The notes below the pieces were generated by a model that saw only the letters and a program-made list of their open reading frames with translations, did not search any database and had not been told where the DNA came from. From JASUTC01 sp964604305 (GTDB lineage: Bacteria > Thermotogota > Thermotogae > MWEM01): a DNA stretch of 64,000 nucleotides. Shown piece by piece: positions 1-8,218 of the stretch (position 1 is the first letter of the stretch; each line of letters starts with the position of its first letter). The translations under genes were made by a program, and so were the position numbers. The stretch lies in contig CAZRYM010000004.1 of assembly GCA_964604305.1 (NCBI GenBank), forward strand, positions 1 through 64,000, written 5' to 3'.

Positions 1-294
1 AGAATACCCGGCATCACTGATATCCTATTCGCAGAAACAACGAAAGAAAAAATCAGCATTTACCTGCAAGGTTATCGAGGTTATATTGATTACTATTTTA
101 AAAGCAGAACTACTGATTTGAGAAAAGGTGAAAGGGAAAATTTGAAAAATGAATATGAAAAAATCGGAACAATGCTCTATCAAGACGGAGAACCGCTTGT
201 AGCCTTAAGTGGTTCGCTTATTAAGGCTGTAAAAAAACAAAACCATCTCGCCATTCTTACCGATGAGGAAATGGTTGTTTGCACTACTTATTGA
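1..294 (+). CDS. C-terminal fragment of an unrecognised protein
   Basis: An open frame enters from the left edge of the window and ends at a TGA at 292-294, giving 97 residues of a C-terminus. It reads with normal codon use (for example GYRGYIDYYF and KIGTMLYQDG) and has no stop, so it is very likely the tail of a real gene. It converges on dnaA with only 5 bases between the two stop codons, and no terminator is visible between them. I do not recognise the family. No membrane segment, metal site or nucleotide motif is visible in this part. Confidence 0.6.
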   Translation, partial: RIPGITDILFAETTKEKISIYLQGYRGYIDYYFKSRTTDLRKGERENLKNEYEKIGTMLYQDGEPLVALSGSLIKAVKKQNHLAILTDEEMVVCTTY

Positions 295-299
295 TTATA

Positions 300-1706
300 C
301 TATGCATTTATTGCCATGTTATTAGATTGATAAGAGTTAAATTGTTCTTTTAATCTCTCGAATTTGCTGATCATTCTTTCATTCTCCGCTCTTATCAAAG
401 TGTCAATTTTGTTTACTGAATAATTGACCGAAGAGTGTGTTTTATCAAACCAGGATGCCACACCAGTCACCGATTCCTTCATGGTCTTGACTGCCAAATA
501 CATGGCCAGCATTCTTATTTCACTTACAGGTTTTTTTCTGGTTTTTGAAATCAGTTCTTTTTCATCTACACCAAAGGCTTTCTCAACAGATTTAAACAAG
601 CGTTTTTTTGGCGAGGGAGTTTTTTGAATCGCTTCGCTTGAAGGAATGATCTCATTTAAAACAAGTTTGATGGTCAGAAGATCAACAGGTTTATCCTGTA
701 ATTTATTAGCCATAATGATTTTTATAAGAAATCCGATAATTTCACGGATGTTGTTTGAAGAATTCTCAGCAAGATATTCAATCACATCATCCGGTAATGA
801 GATTTCCTCGTAATTTAAGAATTTTTTTATGATTCTCTTTCTTGTACTCACATCAGGGGCAAGCATTTCCACAACAAGACCCATTTGAAATCTTGATATG
901 AGCCGGTTATGGAAGGTTCCTAAATCATTTGGGTTTCTATCGCCACAAAAGGCTATTTGTTTTCCTGAGTCGTAGAGGGAGTTAAACGTATGGAATAACT
1001 CATTTTGTATACCATTTTTGCCTATGAGAAATTGAATATCGTCAATGAGTAACACATCTATGCTTTCTCTGAATTTCTCCCTGAACTTTTCCGTTGTATT
1101 AGTCTTAATACAATAGATCAGATTGTTCATGAATTCCTCTGAAGTAATATATAAGACTCTCAGTTGTGGTTGATTTTTCATTATTTCATGGGCAATTGCC
1201 TGTAAGAGATGTGTTTTCCCAAGGCCAACTTCTCCATAAATAAACATGGGATTAAACTTGCCGGGATTACGGGAAACTTCAACGGCTGAATTATAGGCAA
1301 AAAGATTACCACCGCCCGGTATAAACCTTTCAAAAGTATAATTTTTATTCAAATTTGAAAGCGCAATGGGTTTTCTCTTAATCAGACGCTCTCCGGTTTT
1401 TTTTGAATTTGCCTCATTTTGATTTGTATTTATTGGGTCCAGAACGGAAAATTCCAGTCTGTAATTGTAATCTTTTCCAAAGAATTCACGTACGTTCTGT
1501 TCGATGGTTTTGCCATATTTATTTTTTAGTCTTTCTTTCAGAAAGAGATTTTCCACAGCAAAAGTTACAAGATGTTCATCATCTTTTATACTTGAAATAC
1601 TTAAAGAACCGAACCACATATCCCAATGATTTGGATGAATATTCTTTTGCAATAACTGGAAGAACTCTTTCTCTTTGTCAGTCACATTCGTCTTTATATG
1701 TACCAC
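300..1706 (-). CDS. dnaA: Chromosomal replication initiator protein DnaA
   Basis: Replication initiator: an AAA+ ATPase that binds origin DNA and opens it for the DnaB helicase, which is also encoded in this window. An N-terminal domain (about 1-80) is followed by a short linker. The AAA+ core carries Walker A GEVGLGKTH (about 158-166), Walker B VLLIDDIQF (about 218-226) and the RLISRF sensor region. Domain IV (about 370-468) ends in a helix-turn-helix whose signature reads THSSVNYSVNKI, a divergent form of the usual DHTTV-HA-KI. The length of 468 aa is normal. The GTG start at 1706 lies almost on top of its AAGG; a GTG seven codons later (V8) is a possible alternative. It is divergent from rpmH, the usual arrangement at bacterial origins. 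Confidence 0.96.
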   Translation of the reverse strand: MVHIKTNVTDKEKEFFQLLQKNIHPNHWDMWFGSLSISSIKDDEHLVTFAVENLFLKERLKNKYGKTIEQNVREFFGKDYNYRLEFSVLDPINTNQNEANSKKTGERLIKRKPIALSNLNKNYTFERFIPGGGNLFAYNSAVEVSRNPGKFNPMFIYGEVGLGKTHLLQAIAHEIMKNQPQLRVLYITSEEFMNNLIYCIKTNTTEKFREKFRESIDVLLIDDIQFLIGKNGIQNELFHTFNSLYDSGKQIAFCGDRNPNDLGTFHNRLISRFQMGLVVEMLAPDVSTRKRIIKKFLNYEEISLPDDVIEYLAENSSNNIREIIGFLIKIIMANKLQDKPVDLLTIKLVLNEIIPSSEAIQKTPSPKKRLFKSVEKAFGVDEKELISKTRKKPVSEIRMLAMYLAVKTMKESVTGVASWFDKTHSSVNYSVNKIDTLIRAENERMISKFERLKEQFNSYQSNNMAINA

Positions 1707-1860
1707 CCTTGAGAAAGAATTGTAGTAGTCTCAGAGCTTTATAAAAATAGAACCCCTTAATTCAGCAGAATAATCATAACATCTTTTCTCCAAAAATTGC
1801 ACGGAATTTTGTTAAAGATTCTTCTTTTTTTCTCGAAGAGGTAAAAAAATAAAATTAGAC
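1707..1860. other. dnaA-rpmH intergenic region, possible origin-side DNA
   Basis: This AT-rich spacer between dnaA and the rpmH promoter includes T-rich and A-rich runs near 1819-1853. In many bacteria the dnaA-rpmH junction lies at or next to the origin. I see no TTATCCACA-type DnaA box. One TACCACC (1701-1707) vaguely recalls the Thermotoga-type box, but it stands alone. Calling this the origin would be inference only. Confidence 0.25.
1773..1801 (-). promoter_or_regulatory. Probable dnaA promoter
   Basis: Read on the minus strand, TGCAAT (1796-1801) is followed 17 bases later by TATGAT (1773-1778). The -10 is preceded by TGT, giving an extended -10. It points toward dnaA, leaving a leader of roughly 60 bases. 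The -35 match is weak. Confidence 0.5.
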
Positions 1861-1890
1861 TTGACATTTGACTGGTCAAATAGATATAAT
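1861..1890 (+). promoter_or_regulatory. Promoter of rpmH operon with internal inverted repeat
   Basis: A consensus TTGACA (1861-1866) and a consensus TATAAT (1885-1890) are separated by 18 bases, as expected for a very strong ribosomal-protein promoter. The spacer contains a perfect 6+6 inverted repeat, TTTGAC-TG-GTCAAA (1867-1880), placed where a repressor could block RNA polymerase. The promoter is seen directly; the operator role is inference. Confidence 0.85.
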
Positions 1891-1930
1891 TTAGCGAATT
1901 TTATGAAAACATATAAGGAGGTGGCAGGAT

Positions 1931-2065
1931 ATGAAAAGAACTTATCAGCCGTCACGTAGGAAAAGAAGGAACACACACGGTTTTTTTGCGAGAAAAAAAA
2001 CGAGCAGCGGAAGAAGAATTTTGGCTAACAGAAGAAGAAAAGGAAGGAAGCGACTCGCACTCTGA
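1931..2065 (+). CDS. rpmH: 50S ribosomal protein L34
   Basis: Very basic 44-residue protein starting MKRTYQPS and ending RKRLAL, the standard length and signature of L34, a component of the large ribosomal subunit. The ATG at 1931 follows an excellent AAGGAGGTG Shine-Dalgarno. It is the first gene of the rpmH-rnpA-yidD-yidC-jag cluster found next to dnaA in most bacteria and is driven by the consensus promoter at 1861-1890. Its stop codon overlaps the inferred start of rnpA. Confidence 0.97.
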   Translation: MKRTYQPSRRKRRNTHGFFARKKTSSGRRILANRRRKGRKRLAL

Positions 2066-2415
2066 GTTGTTATTCCTTTTCAAGAGATGAAAGATTACGT
2101 TTAAATTCAGAGATCAAAGACATCGTTCAAAAGGGAAAGGTATTACAAACAGCTGATTTTATTGCGTTTGTGAAGGTAAACAACTCAGACAAATGCAGAT
2201 TTGGCATCAGCGTCAAAAGGAAATTTGGTAATGCGGTTAATAGGAATAGATTGAAAAGGTATTGCCGAGAATATTTCAGATTAAACAAAAAAAGATTCCC
2301 ACTAGGAACTGATGTCTTTGTTTTACCCAGAAAAAGAATGTCCAGGAGATTCATTGATTTACATTATAGCGATATCGCTATTGAATTAGAGGAGTTGTTC
2401 AAAGGACTTGTTTAG
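2062..2415 (+). CDS. rnpA: Ribonuclease P protein component, non-canonical start
   Basis: Protein subunit of RNase P, which processes tRNA 5' ends. The family pattern begins at YSFSRDERLR, continues with a GISVKRKFGNAVNRNRLKR block (the RNA-binding RNR motif) and ends near FKGLV. The frame is open from 2029, but it contains no ATG, GTG or TTG until a GTG at 2170, which would delete the first 36 residues including the conserved N-terminal helix and central cleft. The best-placed codon is CTG at 2062, overlapping the rpmH stop and lying about 11 bases after AGGAAGGAAG; this gives 117 aa, the size I recall for Thermotoga RnpA. A rare start codon or a sequence error are the two explanations. Confidence 0.85.
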   Translation: MSCYSFSRDERLRLNSEIKDIVQKGKVLQTADFIAFVKVNNSDKCRFGISVKRKFGNAVNRNRLKRYCREYFRLNKKRFPLGTDVFVLPRKRMSRRFIDLHYSDIAIELEELFKGLV

Positions 2416-2428
2416 ATTACCGAGTAAA

Positions 2429-2677
2429 ATGATGATATTCATTATAAACTTTTACAAGAAATGTCTATCTCCGATGAAACGTACTCCAACTTGTAGATTT
2501 TATCCCACATGTTCAAACTATGCCTTGACTGCTTATGAGAGGCATGGTTTTTTTATGGGAACTGTTTTAAGTATTTGGAGAATCATAAGATGTAACCCGT
2601 TTAACAAAGGAGGTTACGACCCCGTCCCAATCAACATTCGAATCAAAAGAGGAGGAGAAATCGATGAAATTAAATAA
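2429..2677 (+). CDS. yidD: Membrane protein insertion efficiency factor YidD
   Basis: Small YidD-family protein that assists YidC-dependent membrane insertion. It carries the diagnostic cysteine-rich stretch CRFYPTCSNYA, the ERHG helix and the RCNPFNKGGYDPVP segment. The in-frame TTG at 2408 overlaps the end of rnpA and has its AAAGGA only one base upstream. The ATG at 2429 (or 2432) gives the N-terminus MMIFIINFYKKCLSP, which matches the family better and gives about 82 aa. The 3' end overlaps yidC by 14 bases, so the two are probably translationally coupled. Confidence 0.92.
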   Translation: MMIFIINFYKKCLSPMKRTPTCRFYPTCSNYALTAYERHGFFMGTVLSIWRIIRCNPFNKGGYDPVPINIRIKRGGEIDEIK

Positions 2678-4067
2678 GATCCCATTACTAATTCCAGCAC
2701 TACTAATGCTTTTGTTTACCTCAGTTTTGTTTGCTACCAACGAGATAAACGTTACATATCTTGATGGTATGCTGAGCGTAAAAACAAGGATCGCTCACTA
2801 TGTCTTTGATGCTGAAAAGGGAGTTTTAAATGAAGTAACATTGACAATGGATAATCAAAACCTAATATACAGGAATGACAATGATGGATTCTTTACCACG
2901 CTTGATTCAAGTCCAGTTTATCCCTCACAAATAACTGTAAATGGTAAAGATATTACAACTTATCAAAACAAAACAGAAAAAATCGGTCAGGATGTGATTG
3001 TGGCTTTTGATTATGGTAACTTTCAAAAAAATGTTACAATCGTATTCGGTCCTTTGTATGAAATTAATCTGGAGATCAGGGGGGAAATCCCCTCCGGCCT
3101 AGAAGTCAGATTTCCCAGAGTGGGTTTTGTCTCTGAGGATAACATCAAAGATGATGGAACTATCCTTACGAATTATTATGAGAAGACCAAGGCTTTGGCG
3201 ATATGGAAATTAAACAGCCAGGGATCATCTCATTTTAAGATAGACGGATCCAAGGATGCCAATAAGATAGAAGTTACATATTCCGGGTTGAATGTTTCAG
3301 GTTATATGGGACCAGCAAAAAAGATGACATTTATCAACAGGGCGTTTCCCGAAGAAAATGTCTGGATTTCAAGAATTGTTAACAGTTATCCAGGTGCATC
3401 CAGTTGGTACGATCCTATTTTTTATCTTTTTGTAGGGCTAATTGATTGGTTGAAATATGTGACCGGTAATTACGGTTGGGCTATCATTTTGTTTACCTTG
3501 ATCATAAGAACACTGTTGTACCCGCTTTTTCATCTTCAGACAAAGTCAATGATAGACAGGAAAAAACTGGAAGGTGATCCGGAATACAAAAAGATCATGA
3601 AGATAGAGGACAAACAAAAAAAACAGGAAGCACTTATGAAGTTTTACAAGGAGAAAAAAGTTAGTTTAGCCGGTGGATGCCTGCCCATGTTAATACAAAT
3701 GCCTTTTTTCTTTCTTTTATTTGCGGTTATCAGGTATGAATCCGAACTCTTCATCTACAGTCCGGGTTTTCTTATTTGGCAGGATTTATCTATAGGGGGA
3801 TTTTTACAAAACATTCCTCTCGTACTCATTTCAGCTGTGATTGGATTCTTTAACAGCTTGATTACTACATCGGATTCGAAAATGGCTTTACAGGGTGTGT
3901 TGATGGGAGCGTTATTCCCCTTCCTGTTTATCATGCTTCCCACCGGGCTGCAACTGTATTGGGTAACATCAACACTTTACCAGTTTGTCTTCACTTTTTA
4001 TACGTATAAGAAAAATGACATTCACGGTTTATCTGCAAAAGAATTTTTCTCAAGTCTAAAAAAATGA
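2664..4067 (+). CDS. yidC: Membrane protein insertase YidC
   Basis: Oxa1/YidC insertase that places proteins in the inner membrane, alone or with SecYEG. An N-terminal hydrophobic segment (about 7-25) anchors a periplasmic beta-rich domain (about 26-235). The conserved five-helix insertase domain begins near SSWYDPIFYLF (about 245). It includes the hydrophilic-groove helix with WAIILFTLIIRTLLYP, whose arginine is conserved, a charged cytoplasmic hairpin (KIEDKQKKQEALMKFYKEK), and GGCLPMLIQMPFFFLLF. The length of 467 aa fits a periplasmic-domain-bearing type, which agrees with a diderm envelope. It starts inside yidD, with AGGAGG just upstream. Confidence 0.96.
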   Translation: MKLNKIPLLIPALLMLLFTSVLFATNEINVTYLDGMLSVKTRIAHYVFDAEKGVLNEVTLTMDNQNLIYRNDNDGFFTTLDSSPVYPSQITVNGKDITTYQNKTEKIGQDVIVAFDYGNFQKNVTIVFGPLYEINLEIRGEIPSGLEVRFPRVGFVSEDNIKDDGTILTNYYEKTKALAIWKLNSQGSSHFKIDGSKDANKIEVTYSGLNVSGYMGPAKKMTFINRAFPEENVWISRIVNSYPGASSWYDPIFYLFVGLIDWLKYVTGNYGWAIILFTLIIRTLLYPLFHLQTKSMIDRKKLEGDPEYKKIMKIEDKQKKQEALMKFYKEKKVSLAGGCLPMLIQMPFFFLLFAVIRYESELFIYSPGFLIWQDLSIGGFLQNIPLVLISAVIGFFNSLITTSDSKMALQGVLMGALFPFLFIMLPTGLQLYWVTSTLYQFVFTFYTYKKNDIHGLSAKEFFSSLKK

Positions 4068-4080
4068 TGAGGTGTGGTTG

Positions 4081-4758
4081 ATGAAAGAACTGGAAATTGC
4101 AGGAAGAACAGTGGAAATGGCTCTTGAAGATGCAGAAAAAAAATGGGGTCTAAAGGAAAATGAATATGATTTTGAAGTAATTGATCCGGGTTCTAAGGGA
4201 TTTCTTAAGATAGGCTCAAGAGATGCATTAATAAAGATTAATATGAAAACTGATTTTTTTGCTCGTAAAGTCTGTGATTACATTACCAGTATTTTAAACT
4301 ATTCCAATGGCATCAATCACGATTTGAAAATCAAGTTCAAAATAAGAAACGGAAAAATCTATATTAATCTCTTTGGAGAAGAATTGGGAAGAATCATCGG
4401 AAAACATGGAAAAACAATAAGTGCCTTACAACATATTGCCAATATATTCGTCAACAGGATTACAGATATAAAGGCGATAGTTTTATTGGAAGTCGGTGAT
4501 TACAAAGACCGACGGAAAGAGATTATAGAAAAGATTGCGCTTCAAAATGCAAAAAGAGTAAAGTATCAGGGAGATAAAATAGAACTTGATCCAATGTTTT
4601 CATTTGAACGTAGGATCGTACATGAAACCATCAAAAGAATCAATGGTGTACGGAGTTATTCAAAAGGGCTAGAACCATACAGATACGTGGTTATTGAACC
4701 TCAGAAATATGGGAAGAATAATTCTATCGGAAGAAACAACAGGAGGAATGAAAATTGA
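4081..4758 (+). CDS. khpB: RNA-binding protein KhpB (Jag/SpoIIIJ-associated)
   Basis: RNA-binding protein normally found directly after yidC, implicated in other bacteria in cell-envelope control. It has a Jag N-terminal domain (about 1-50, with the GSKGFLKIG core), a KH domain with the GKHGKT loop (near 106) and an R3H domain with ERRIVHETIKR (near 178). The basic tail ends in an Asn/Arg-rich stretch. An in-frame GTG lies at 4072, but the ATG at 4081 has GAGGTG at good distance and gives the family N-terminus. It overlaps the cupin gene by 4 bases. Confidence 0.93.
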   Translation: MKELEIAGRTVEMALEDAEKKWGLKENEYDFEVIDPGSKGFLKIGSRDALIKINMKTDFFARKVCDYITSILNYSNGINHDLKIKFKIRNGKIYINLFGEELGRIIGKHGKTISALQHIANIFVNRITDIKAIVLLEVGDYKDRRKEIIEKIALQNAKRVKYQGDKIELDPMFSFERRIVHETIKRINGVRSYSKGLEPYRYVVIEPQKYGKNNSIGRNNRRNEN

Positions 4759-5111
4759 AAGAGGGAAAAGTAATAAATTGGAAAGAGATTAGCCCAGAAA
4801 TCATCAATACCCAAGAGATAAAAGGTGTTAAAAAGAGGGTTGTCATAGGAGAGAAAGAAGGAGCTGAGAATTTTATTCTTAGAGTTTTTACAGTAGCTCC
4901 CGGAGGTTATTCTCCAAGACATGTCCATCCGTGGGAACATGAAGTGTTTGTTTTACGTGGAGAAGGGAAGGTTCTCTTGGGAGATAAATATTCTAAAATT
5001 TCTCTTGGACAAGCTGTCTTCGTACCAGAAGCTATAGAACATCAATTTGTCAATACATCTGAAACGGAAGAGTTTGAGTTTATATGTGTTATACCAAAAG
5101 GTGGCCTTTAA
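4755..5111 (+). CDS. Cupin-domain protein, function unknown
   Basis: Single-domain cupin of 118 aa. The first cupin motif reads GGYSPRHVHPWEHEVFVLRGEG, giving metal ligands His56, His58 and probably His62 or Glu61/63. The second motif, GQAVFVPEAIEHQFVN, supplies His96. It is therefore likely a small metal-binding beta-barrel, but the substrate cannot be read from sequence. The TTG start at 4755 has AGGAGG 8 bases upstream and overlaps the end of khpB, so it is the last gene of the rpmH operon. A cupin here is not part of the usual conserved cluster. Confidence 0.85.
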   Translation: MKEGKVINWKEISPEIINTQEIKGVKKRVVIGEKEGAENFILRVFTVAPGGYSPRHVHPWEHEVFVLRGEGKVLLGDKYSKISLGQAVFVPEAIEHQFVNTSETEEFEFICVIPKGGL

Positions 5112-5115
5112 ACTT

Positions 5116-5144
5116 TTTACAAAATGAGAGACCTGTGTTATAAT
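5116..5144 (+). promoter_or_regulatory. Promoter of acpP
   Basis: TTTACA (5116-5121) and a consensus TATAAT (5139-5144) with a 17-base spacer, just after the cupin stop. It gives acpP its own transcription start about 30 bases before its ATG. Confidence 0.75.
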
Positions 5145-5177
5145 TCCAAGAATTAAAAACAAATCGGGGTGATATAC

Positions 5178-5474
5178 ATGACAAAAAGTGAGATTTTTAA
5201 ACATTTGAAAAAGATGCTAATGGAAAAATTCAATCTTGAAAGTGATGATGTAAAACTAGAGTCCACCTTTGTAGATGATTTTGGAGCCGATTCGCTGGAT
5301 TTAGTGGATTTTGTTATGGCTATTGAAGATGAATTTGGGATAAGGATAGACGAAGACGACACTGACAAAATCACTTGCGTTGAAGACGCTGTCAATTTTA
5401 TTTTCGAAGAAATGGGTGGTTCAGCAGATGAAGAAGATATAATTGATGATGATGAAGAAGAGGAATTAAACTAA
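5178..5474 (+). CDS. acpP: Acyl carrier protein with long acidic tail
   Basis: Carrier of growing fatty-acyl chains on 4'-phosphopantetheine. The attachment site is Ser39 in FGADSLDLVD, within a strongly acidic helical protein. The ATG at 5178 has GGGGTGA upstream; an in-frame GTG at 5169 is less likely. At 98 aa it is about 20 residues longer than most ACPs. The extra length is a C-terminal run made almost only of Asp and Glu. It is transcribed from its own promoter, and a short hairpin follows before rpe. Confidence 0.93.
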   Translation: MTKSEIFKHLKKMLMEKFNLESDDVKLESTFVDDFGADSLDLVDFVMAIEDEFGIRIDEDDTDKITCVEDAVNFIFEEMGGSADEEDIIDDDEEEELN

Positions 5475-5499
5475 CAAAACACACTTGTTAATTATATGG

Positions 5500-5522
5500 G
5501 GGCGGTGAAATCAAACGCCCCT
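5500..5522 (+). terminator. Hairpin after acpP, possible weak terminator
   Basis: GGGGCG (5500-5505) pairs with CGCCCC (5517-5522) around an 11-base loop. The sequence after it is only moderately T-rich (taacttatttctgttt), so termination would be partial. It may separate acpP from rpe-ligA. Confidence 0.4.
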
Positions 5523-5548
5523 AACTTATTTCTGTTTATGGAGGAATT

Positions 5549-6196
5549 ATGATAAAAATCGCTCCATCCATACTATCAGCAGATTTTTTAAATCTGGAAA
5601 GGTCTATCAATTCCATCATTGATGATGCTGATTTCTTACATATTGATGTAATGGATGGGCATTTTGTTCCCAATATCACTATAGGACTGCCAGTAGTAAA
5701 GGCGATAAATGACGCCTTTAATATTCCCCTAGATGTTCATTTAATGATAACGAACCCGGATCAATATATCGAGTCTTTTGCCAGGGCAGGTTCGGATATA
5801 TTAACTGTACATTTTGAAGTATGCAATCATCTTAATCGAATTATCAATCTTATCAAGTCATTAGGAATGCAGGCATTCGTTTCATTGAATCCTCATACGC
5901 CGATACACTTTTTATCTGATATCATAGAATATCTTGACGGGGTGCTTTTAATGAGTGTTAATCCAGGTTATGGAGGTCAAAAGTTTATTGGAAGTTCCAT
6001 ACGACGAATCCAAGAACTGAATAAACTTAAAATGGAACAAAATCCCTCAATGACAATATCCGTTGATGGGGGGATCAATACTGAAAATGTCTTCAAGGTT
6101 GTTAGAGCTGGTGCTGATATGATCGTAGCCGGAAGTGCAATCTTCAACTCCAAAGATCCTTTAAAGACCATAAAAATCATGAAAGGCTTATTATGA
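5549..6196 (+). CDS. rpe: Ribulose-phosphate 3-epimerase
   Basis: Interconverts ribulose 5-phosphate and xylulose 5-phosphate in the pentose phosphate pathway. It is a TIM barrel of 215 aa, the usual length. It starts with APSILSADF and has the metal and catalytic motifs HIDVMDGHFVPN, DVHLM, MSVNPGYGGQKF and SVDGGI. The ATG follows GGAGG. It overlaps ligA by the tetranucleotide ATGA, so translation of the two is coupled. Confidence 0.97.
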   Translation: MIKIAPSILSADFLNLERSINSIIDDADFLHIDVMDGHFVPNITIGLPVVKAINDAFNIPLDVHLMITNPDQYIESFARAGSDILTVHFEVCNHLNRIINLIKSLGMQAFVSLNPHTPIHFLSDIIEYLDGVLLMSVNPGYGGQKFIGSSIRRIQELNKLKMEQNPSMTISVDGGINTENVFKVVRAGADMIVAGSAIFNSKDPLKTIKIMKGLL

Positions 6197-8193
6197 CAAA
6201 GCAGGAAGAAAAAGCAAAAAAACGTATAGAGGACTTGAGAGAAAAAATTGAGAAACTCGATTACAATTATTATGTTCTAGCCTCTCCAAAAGTTAGCGAT
6301 CATGAGTATGATCAGCTTTTCAAAGAACTTGTTGAATTAGAAGAAGAATATCCTCAGTTTTTTTCAAAAGCCTCTCCAACTCAGAAAGTTGGCTCCAAGA
6401 TATTAAAGGATTTCAAAAGAGTTGAGCACTCCCAGCCAATGCTAAGTCTTGATAATACCTACAATGAAGAAGATATTTACGCCTATTCAGAGAGAATCAA
6501 AAGAAACAACCATGAGTCCTTTCATTATTGTGTTGAACTCAAGATCGATGGAGTATCCTTTGCCGCTAGATATGTGGAGGGGAAACTGGACAAGGGTATT
6601 TCCAGAGGAAATGGCGTTTTAGGAGAGGACATAACCGAACATCTCAAACAAACTAAGGGGATCCCCAAAAAGCTCAACGAACCAATCAATCTGGAAGTCA
6701 GGGGAGAAGTTTACATGCCGGAAGAAATCTTTGTGCAGGTAAACAAAGTTCGTGAGGAGAATGGCCTAGAAGTTTTTGCCAATCCCAGGAATGCAACAGC
6801 AGGAACATTCAGACAATTAAATACAATAGAAGTCAGAAAACGGGGTATAGGATCATTTACATACTCAATCATTGAACCTGAAAAGTTTGAAATCACAACT
6901 CAAACTCAGATGCTTGAACGACTAAAAGCCCTTGGGTTTGTTGTGGAGACACATCACAAAAGGGTTAATTCAATAGCTGATGTAATCGATTATTGGCAGA
7001 GATGGACACAGAAGAGACATGAGCTTAACTTTGATATTGATGGGCTGGTTGTGAAAGTTGATGAATTAGGGTTACAAAAAAAACTCGGAACTACTTCACA
7101 TAGTCCAAGATGGGCAATTGCTTTTAAATTTCCAGCTGAACAAAAAGAAACGACTCTGGAATCGGTTGTTTGGAGTGTGGGAAGAACAGGAGTAATTACC
7201 CCGGTTGCACAGCTTGCCCCTGTAAATCTTGCCGGAACAACTGTAAAAAACGCCAACCTTCATAACATGGACAACATTCGGGAAAAAGATATCAGAGAAA
7301 AAGACAAAGTTATAATCGAAAAAGCCGGGGAGATCATTCCACAAGTTGTCAGTGTTTTAAAAGAGAAGCGAACCGGTAGAGAAAAGAATATCCAATTGCC
7401 TGAGAATTGTCCTGTTTGCGGTGGGGAAGTGGGGAAAACCAAACCTGAGGAAGTTGCCATCAGATGCCTAAATCCAGCGTGTCCGGCAAAAGTGAAACGT
7501 GCTTTACAAACTTTCGCTTCAAGAGAGGCAATGAATATCGAAGGGTTGGGGGAAAAGATTATACACCAGCTGGTGGAAAGAGAACAAGTGGAAGATGTGG
7601 CTGATATTTATTTCTTATCAGAAGACAAGTTAATAACGTTGGATAGAATGGGTCAAAAGTCAGCTAATAACCTTTTGAGAGAAATTCAACAGAGTAAGAA
7701 CAAACAGCTACATAATCTTTTAACAGGCTTGGGAATTCCTAACGTAGGTAAAAAGACGGCAAAGGAGATTTCAAAACATTTTACTTCTTTGGATGAAATT
7801 GCAAAAGCTGGCGTAGAAGACCTTAAAGAGATAGAAGGCGTGGGAGAAGAGATGGCTAGAGGCATTTGCCGTTTTTTTAATAACGACAGGGTAAAAACAA
7901 TCATAGAAAAATTTAAGAAGGCTAATGTTAAATTGTCAGAGGAAAAGAAAGAACAAAAGGGAACCCAATTGGTAGGTTTGAAATTTGTTATTACAGGAGA
8001 GCTAGAAACTGCTACAAGATCTGAGATTAAGGAAATGATTGAAACAGAAGGTGGTGCAACAACTAGTGCTGTTTCCAAAAAAACTGATTATCTTCTTTGC
8101 GGTGAAAATCCGGGAACAAAATTGGAAAAGGCAAAAAAACTGGGTATAACTATTATCTCCGAGAGGGATTTTTACAATCTGTTGAATAGATAG
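6193..8193 (+). CDS. ligA: NAD-dependent DNA ligase LigA
   Basis: Seals nicks during replication and repair using NAD+. The full-length 666-aa protein has the Ia domain (1-70), the adenylation domain with Lys117 in ELKIDG as the AMP acceptor, an OB fold, a four-cysteine zinc finger (CPVC followed by CLNPAC), helix-hairpin-helix repeats (GLGIPNVGKKTA, IEGVGEEMA) and a C-terminal BRCT domain starting near KGTQLVGLKFVITG. It overlaps rpe by 4 bases. There is no obvious terminator in the 25 bases before the convergent LptF/G-type gene. Confidence 0.97.
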   Translation: MTKQEEKAKKRIEDLREKIEKLDYNYYVLASPKVSDHEYDQLFKELVELEEEYPQFFSKASPTQKVGSKILKDFKRVEHSQPMLSLDNTYNEEDIYAYSERIKRNNHESFHYCVELKIDGVSFAARYVEGKLDKGISRGNGVLGEDITEHLKQTKGIPKKLNEPINLEVRGEVYMPEEIFVQVNKVREENGLEVFANPRNATAGTFRQLNTIEVRKRGIGSFTYSIIEPEKFEITTQTQMLERLKALGFVVETHHKRVNSIADVIDYWQRWTQKRHELNFDIDGLVVKVDELGLQKKLGTTSHSPRWAIAFKFPAEQKETTLESVVWSVGRTGVITPVAQLAPVNLAGTTVKNANLHNMDNIREKDIREKDKVIIEKAGEIIPQVVSVLKEKRTGREKNIQLPENCPVCGGEVGKTKPEEVAIRCLNPACPAKVKRALQTFASREAMNIEGLGEKIIHQLVEREQVEDVADIYFLSEDKLITLDRMGQKSANNLLREIQQSKNKQLHNLLTGLGIPNVGKKTAKEISKHFTSLDEIAKAGVEDLKEIEGVGEEMARGICRFFNNDRVKTIIEKFKKANVKLSEEKKEQKGTQLVGLKFVITGELETATRSEIKEMIETEGGATTSAVSKKTDYLLCGENPGTKLEKAKKLGITIISERDFYNLLNR

Positions 8194-8218
8194 TGCACTC
8201 TTACATTGAAAAATCTTA

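Noticed and set aside
1701..1707. TACCACC as a Thermotoga-type DnaA box
   Set aside because: Single partial copy overlapping the dnaA start codon; no cluster of similar sites.
7686..8078. Open frame of 130 codons opposite ligA
   Set aside because: Antisense to the BRCT-end of a well-supported gene, low complexity in Ser and Leu, no ribosome site of note.
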